The notes under the pieces are model-generated. The model saw nothing but the letters and a program-made list of their open reading frames with translations. It had not been told where the DNA came from and did no database searches. Below, one piece after another: positions 23,468 through 25,856 of a stretch of 25,856 bases of DNA. Made by a program: the position numbers and the translations under genes. Position 1 is the first letter of the stretch. Each line of letters opens with the position of its first letter. This stretch comes from Lobulomyces angularis (lineage: Eukaryota; Chytridiomycota; Chytridiomycetes; Lobulomycetales; Lobulomycetaceae). The stretch spans positions 1-25,856 of the forward strand of contig JADHYX010000324.1 in assembly GCA_027604685.1 (NCBI GenBank), in the 5' to 3' direction.

Positions 23468-23842
23468 TAATTATATAACTATTACTACTAACTTCCAGAA
23501 TAGAATTTTAAAAATAGGTAATATACTACATATTTAGTACAAGATAATTATCCAAGCAATCAACCAAACAATATTGTGGATAATGTGCAAGATCTATACT
23601 TATATCGTGATCCTCATTCATATCAATATTCATTTTTAAACCTGGTATTGTGCTATATTATATCTAAATCCAATATCCATGTATAAATATACTGATACTC
23701 AAGATCGTGTGATCATACAATAATATGCATACATATAAATATTAATAATTACATTTAATCTACTATCAATTACAAACAGATACTTAGTACTATAGTCGTC
23801 CCCATTAATATATTAAAATATATACATAGATAGGTAGAAGCT
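23468..23842. other. Right-arm gap with a possible lost gene start
   Basis: These 375 bases contain no intact gene. TTTTAAAAATA (23506-23516) and ACAAGATAAT (23539-23548) repeat the promoter layout of the gene at 23171. The start codon is missing at the equivalent place (TATCC follows). An open frame of about 45 codons without ATG continues to a TAA near 23692, with no clear family signature. Beyond this are only very short frames and A+T-rich sequence, ending in TATTAAAATATATACATAG before the 23843 gene. Confidence 0.4.
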
Positions 23843-24136
23843 ATGATTATAGCACAAAATAAACGCATTGAGAATCCATTATTCAGCCAAGAAACACCGT
23901 TATGGTTTAAAAGAAACATGATAAAATATATAACTATCATATCATTTACAGGCTTATTCTTCCCGACATTTATATTCATTATATCATGCCAGACAGATTC
24001 TATCCATAAATATTATATATCAGGTGCTATTATAGGAATGCAAACACTCATGGCATTGCCATGGTTTTATATATGTATAATATTTGATAGAAAAACACGG
24101 GATAGGTCTCACCAGCAGACACAAGAATCATGCTAA
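23843..24136 (+). CDS. Two-helix membrane protein, terminal family
   Basis: This 97-residue protein has ETPLWFKRN before the first helix (about 27-48), KYYISGAIIGMQ at the start of the second (about 55-78), and a hydrophilic tail ending HQQTQESC. The next gene has EIPLWYRR, RYYISCTIIIIQ and DQQIRESC at the same places. The two are therefore clear tandem duplicates, including the C-terminal Cys. The terminal cysteine could be lipid-modified or disulfide-linked, but ESC is not a standard prenylation signal. Function unknown. Confidence 0.75.
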   Translation: MIIAQNKRIENPLFSQETPLWFKRNMIKYITIISFTGLFFPTFIFIISCQTDSIHKYYISGAIIGMQTLMALPWFYICIIFDRKTRDRSHQQTQESC

Positions 24137-24208
24137 TAATGATATTATACTATTCTGAAAATCCTACATTACTAAGATATATAGATAAGATATATGATAT
24201 TATACATA

Positions 24209-24220
24209 ATTAAAAATTTA
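24209..24220 (+). promoter_or_regulatory. Likely promoter of the 24253 gene
   Basis: ATTAAAAATTTA lies 33 bases before the ATG and is identical to the core of copy B at 20171-20182. Confidence 0.45.
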
Positions 24221-24252
24221 CTCCATATACTATAATTATATGAATAATATTC

Positions 24253-24549
24253 ATGAAAAAAAAAAAAGATGTACACATTACTAATAACAAGGATAAGGTT
24301 ATGGAAATACCATTATGGTATAGAAGAATGGTAGTATTACAAATGGCATCCATAATATTTATATCGGCGGTTTGTTCAACAATTGTACTTATAATATCAA
24401 ATACAGAAAACTCTAATGCCAGATATTATATATCATGTACAATTATAATAATTCAGGTGATTGATACGATAGTAATAGGTATTATATATGTATTAACTGG
24501 CAGAAGGATGATAACTAAAACCGATCAACAAATACGAGAATCGTGTTAA
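24253..24549 (+). CDS. Two-helix membrane protein with 12-A start tract
   Basis: A 98-residue family member, closest to the 23843 protein (shared PLW(F/Y)(K/R)R, (K/R)YYIS and QQ-x2-ESC). The helices are at about 29-49 and 57-80. Directly after the ATG come twelve A residues in a row, encoding four lysines. A length change of this tract by polymerase slippage would shift the frame and switch the protein off, so it could act as a phase-variable start, or simply be an error-prone site. If the tract varies, an in-frame ATG is available at codon 17 (near 24301), just before EIPLWYRR. Confidence 0.7.
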   Translation: MKKKKDVHITNNKDKVMEIPLWYRRMVVLQMASIIFISAVCSTIVLIISNTENSNARYYISCTIIIIQVIDTIVIGIIYVLTGRRMITKTDQQIRESC

Positions 24550-24580
24550 CATTAATAATACAAGTAAAATCGTTACAATC

Positions 24581-24657
24581 AATATTTTAAAAACTTCTGC
24601 ATATGTAGAATATATAAAGAAATAGGTATAATTAAGAAATATTAAAAACTTCTATAT
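24581..24657 (+). repeat. Two direct copies of AATATT(TT)AAAAACTTCT-x2-ATAT
   Basis: Copies at 24581-24604 and 24638-24657 share AAAAACTTCT and flanking AT-rich bases. AAAAACTT is also seen in the UDG promoter and at 25494-25501. These are probably promoter elements duplicated with the membrane genes. The 211-base gap between the 24253 and 24761 genes contains nothing else I can identify, apart from the 23-base repeat. Confidence 0.5.
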
Positions 24658-24686
24658 AAATATATAAATATCTTATCATATTATAA

Positions 24687-24709
24687 ATAAAATATTAAAA
24701 CATTCACAT
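24687..24709 (+). repeat. 23-base direct repeat, copy 1
   Basis: ATAAAATATTAAAACATTCA followed by CAT is identical over all 23 bases to copy 2 at 25132-25154. It lies 51 bases before the ATG of the 24761 gene. Confidence 0.85.
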
Positions 24710-24760
24710 TATTTTCATATATATATTATAATTAGATATACTGCAATTTAGCCATAAATC

Positions 24761-25132
24761 ATGAGTAGTAAACCCTTACTTAATAGTAATAATGACGATA
24801 ATAATGATATGACGCATAAAATTAATAATCAATTAATAAATAATATGCGCAAAGATTTTCTAATTACTAATAAAAATATTCATCGTGATTCTATAACTGG
24901 TATAGAAGCTAGACGATATGGCTTGGCTATATCTTCACAAACATCAGCGATATCACTTGTTACCGGAATTACATGCTGCCTTGTAACCATTCAATATTAT
25001 GATACAAATAAATATATAGCGATTTATATTTCGACTGCCATATGGATGCCAATCATTATAGCACATTACTGGGGAAAATATCTCTTTAATAGAAAATATC
25101 CTATTAATAATGATTATCAAATATTACCTTGA
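24761..25132 (+). CDS. Two-helix membrane protein, counterpart of left-arm gene
   Basis: This 123-residue protein starts MSSKPLLN and has a long Asn/Asp-rich hydrophilic N-terminus (to about 50). Its helices lie at about 55-77 and 86-104, the loop is YDTNKY, and a basic KYLFNRKYP segment follows. It matches the left-arm protein at 1364-1675 (MSNKPLLN, YETNKF, RYLKNKYS) better than its own neighbours. The two copies are about 23 kb apart in inverted orientation, as expected if one arm once duplicated the other. The additional 20 residues are in the N-terminal region. The stop codon overlaps copy 2 of the 23-base repeat. Confidence 0.75.
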   Translation: MSSKPLLNSNNDDNNDMTHKINNQLINNMRKDFLITNKNIHRDSITGIEARRYGLAISSQTSAISLVTGITCCLVTIQYYDTNKYIAIYISTAIWMPIIIAHYWGKYLFNRKYPINNDYQILP

Positions 25133-25154
25133 TAAAATATTAAAACATTCACAT
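25132..25154 (+). repeat. 23-base direct repeat, copy 2
   Basis: An exact copy of 24687-24709. It lies between two membrane genes, overlapping the stop of one and ending 15 bases before the ATG of the next, so it probably includes the downstream promoter (ATTAAAAC core). Confidence 0.85.
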
Positions 25155-25169
25155 AAATAAATATAGATT

Positions 25170-25457
25170 ATGAATACGGAACAAGTTACTCATGATCATA
25201 ATAATGATAAGATTGATAATAAGAACATTCCATTACAATATAGATTATTCATGTTAAGAGGTATGATACTTATATTATTTGGATATACACTATGTTCAAT
25301 ATTTATATTCACACTAGCCATCAGGATGAAATCCCCATCTCATTATTACATAATATATATTATCATTACAGGGCAGGTATTAGGAATATTATTATTATTC
25401 ATTTCATATGTATTACTTGTAAGAAAGGGTACGAGCAAAATCTCTCAGCAAATATAA
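25170..25457 (+). CDS. Two-helix membrane protein, terminal family
   Basis: This 95-residue protein has NIPLQYR before helix one (about 29-50), a polar loop, and HYYIIYIIITGQ starting helix two (about 55-78). The tail is basic (VRKGTSKISQQI). The arrangement matches the 24253 and 23843 proteins, but the ESC end is missing because the frame stops after QQI. An overlapping frame at 25292-25474 is only a shadow. Function unknown. Confidence 0.7.
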   Translation: MNTEQVTHDHNNDKIDNKNIPLQYRLFMLRGMILILFGYTLCSIFIFTLAIRMKSPSHYYIIYIIITGQVLGILLLFISYVLLVRKGTSKISQQI

Positions 25458-25620
25458 AGTCATCCTATAGATAATATACAGTATAATATATTTTAAAAAC
25501 TTAATACAATACTTAGAATAATGAGATATGTAAAGATTCATATGATATTCACCGTGAAAGTAATAATTGATACTTAGTGACAGTTATAATAATGGTAATA
25601 ATAATTATATAATTAGTACA

Positions 25621-25641
25621 TTAAAACTTTAAAATATAACA
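25621..25641 (+). promoter_or_regulatory. Likely promoter of the right-tip ORF
   Basis: TTAAAACTTTAAAATATAAC, 23 bases before the ATG at 25664, nearly repeats the element before the dUTPase-like gene (10672-10690). Confidence 0.4.
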
Positions 25642-25663
25642 TAAGCAACCGAGATTATCACTC

Positions 25664-25843
25664 ATGTCACCCGCCAAAAGGTTACATCGTAGAATAGGGA
25701 GGCCACAAAGGGATATAGATCAACCTCTACCTCAAGGACACTTTATCATCTATAGTACTGAATACTTTCAGCATATAGTAGATACAAATAACTGTAGATC
25801 CTATGGGCGACATTTTAATCCTGATGGTAGTGAGATTCTATAA
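25664..25843 (+). CDS. Small basic protein at the right tip (59 residues)
   Basis: This 59-codon ORF is complete, from ATG at 25664 to TAA at 25841-25843, only 13 bases from the end of the window. The N-terminus is very basic (MSPAKRLHRRIGRPQRD). The C-terminal part contains aromatic residues, one cysteine and three histidines. It is hydrophilic and unlike the membrane-protein family. Its codons are not obviously noisy, and it has an upstream element shared with a core gene. It may be an intact small gene, or the stump of a longer one cut at the terminus. I cannot assign a function, and the shortness keeps confidence moderate. Confidence 0.5.
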   Translation: MSPAKRLHRRIGRPQRDIDQPLPQGHFIIYSTEYFQHIVDTNNCRSYGRHFNPDGSEIL

Positions 25844-25856
25844 TCTTGATTAAAAC

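Noticed and set aside
23770..23979. Minus-strand frame of 69 codons in the right arm
   Set aside because: It overlaps the family gene at 23843 on the other strand. Right-arm genes are all plus, and the complementary frame of membrane genes is often hydrophobic by chance.
25292..25474. Plus-strand 60-codon frame at the right arm
   Set aside because: It lies in another frame inside the 25170-25457 membrane gene and lacks family features.
1..25856. CRISPR arrays, tRNA or rRNA genes, insertion sequences
   Set aside because: No spaced repeats, no tRNA-like cloverleaf or CCA, and no transposase were seen on reading both strands.

Overview
This 25.9-kb, A+T-rich (about 70% by eye) window looks like a complete or nearly complete small linear double-stranded DNA virus or virus-like element of a eukaryote. 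Its enzymes resemble those of cytoplasmic DNA viruses of the poxvirus kind. They are a three-domain mRNA capping enzyme, a nucleic-acid-primed family B DNA polymerase, a D5-like SF3 helicase, a uracil-DNA-glycosylase fusion protein (compare the poxvirus D4/A20 processivity factor), and both large subunits of a multisubunit RNA polymerase in very reduced form. Having its own capping enzyme and RNA polymerase implies transcription away from the host nucleus. I see no introns, tRNAs, rRNAs, CRISPR or bacterial-type signals. I also recognise no major capsid protein, packaging ATPase, maturation protease, primase, topoisomerase or poly(A) polymerase. The element may therefore lack a capsid, like yeast cytoplasmic linear plasmids, or its virion proteins may be hidden among the unassigned genes.

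Layout. The left arm (1-4500) is transcribed outward (minus strand). It holds a secreted preprotoxin-like protein at the tip, three small membrane proteins, a clearly broken fourth (2720-3010), a PD-(D/E)XK-like protein and a small basic-motif protein. The core (4500-23100) starts with the capping enzyme (+). The replication block follows: UDG fusion, a G+C-richer and probably highly expressed protein, a dUTPase-like protein and the SF3 helicase (all minus), divergent from the DNA polymerase (+). The RPB2-like subunit follows the polymerase. Three unassigned genes (minus), one unassigned gene (+) and the RPB1-like subunit (minus) complete the core. The right arm (23100-25856) is again transcribed outward (+). 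It carries five more members of the small membrane-protein family and a 59-codon ORF at the tip.

How it works together. The polymerase, SF3 helicase, UDG fusion and possibly the abundant 321-residue protein would copy the genome. The mini RNA polymerase and capping enzyme would make capped mRNA from short upstream elements built around TTAAAAA. Convergent genes meet at TTTTTAAAA-type palindromes. The arms hold fast-evolving accessory genes: a duplicated two-helix membrane-protein family at both ends, and a signal-peptide protein with dibasic sites and a 12-cysteine C-terminal part, arranged like a fungal killer preprotoxin. Three otherwise unrelated proteins share a short basic motif of the form RRxR(I/V/L)P-x-I. 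Host identity is not shown by the sequence. The preprotoxin layout and a nuclease-like domain familiar to me from fungal proteins make a fungal or other microbial eukaryotic host a reasonable guess only.
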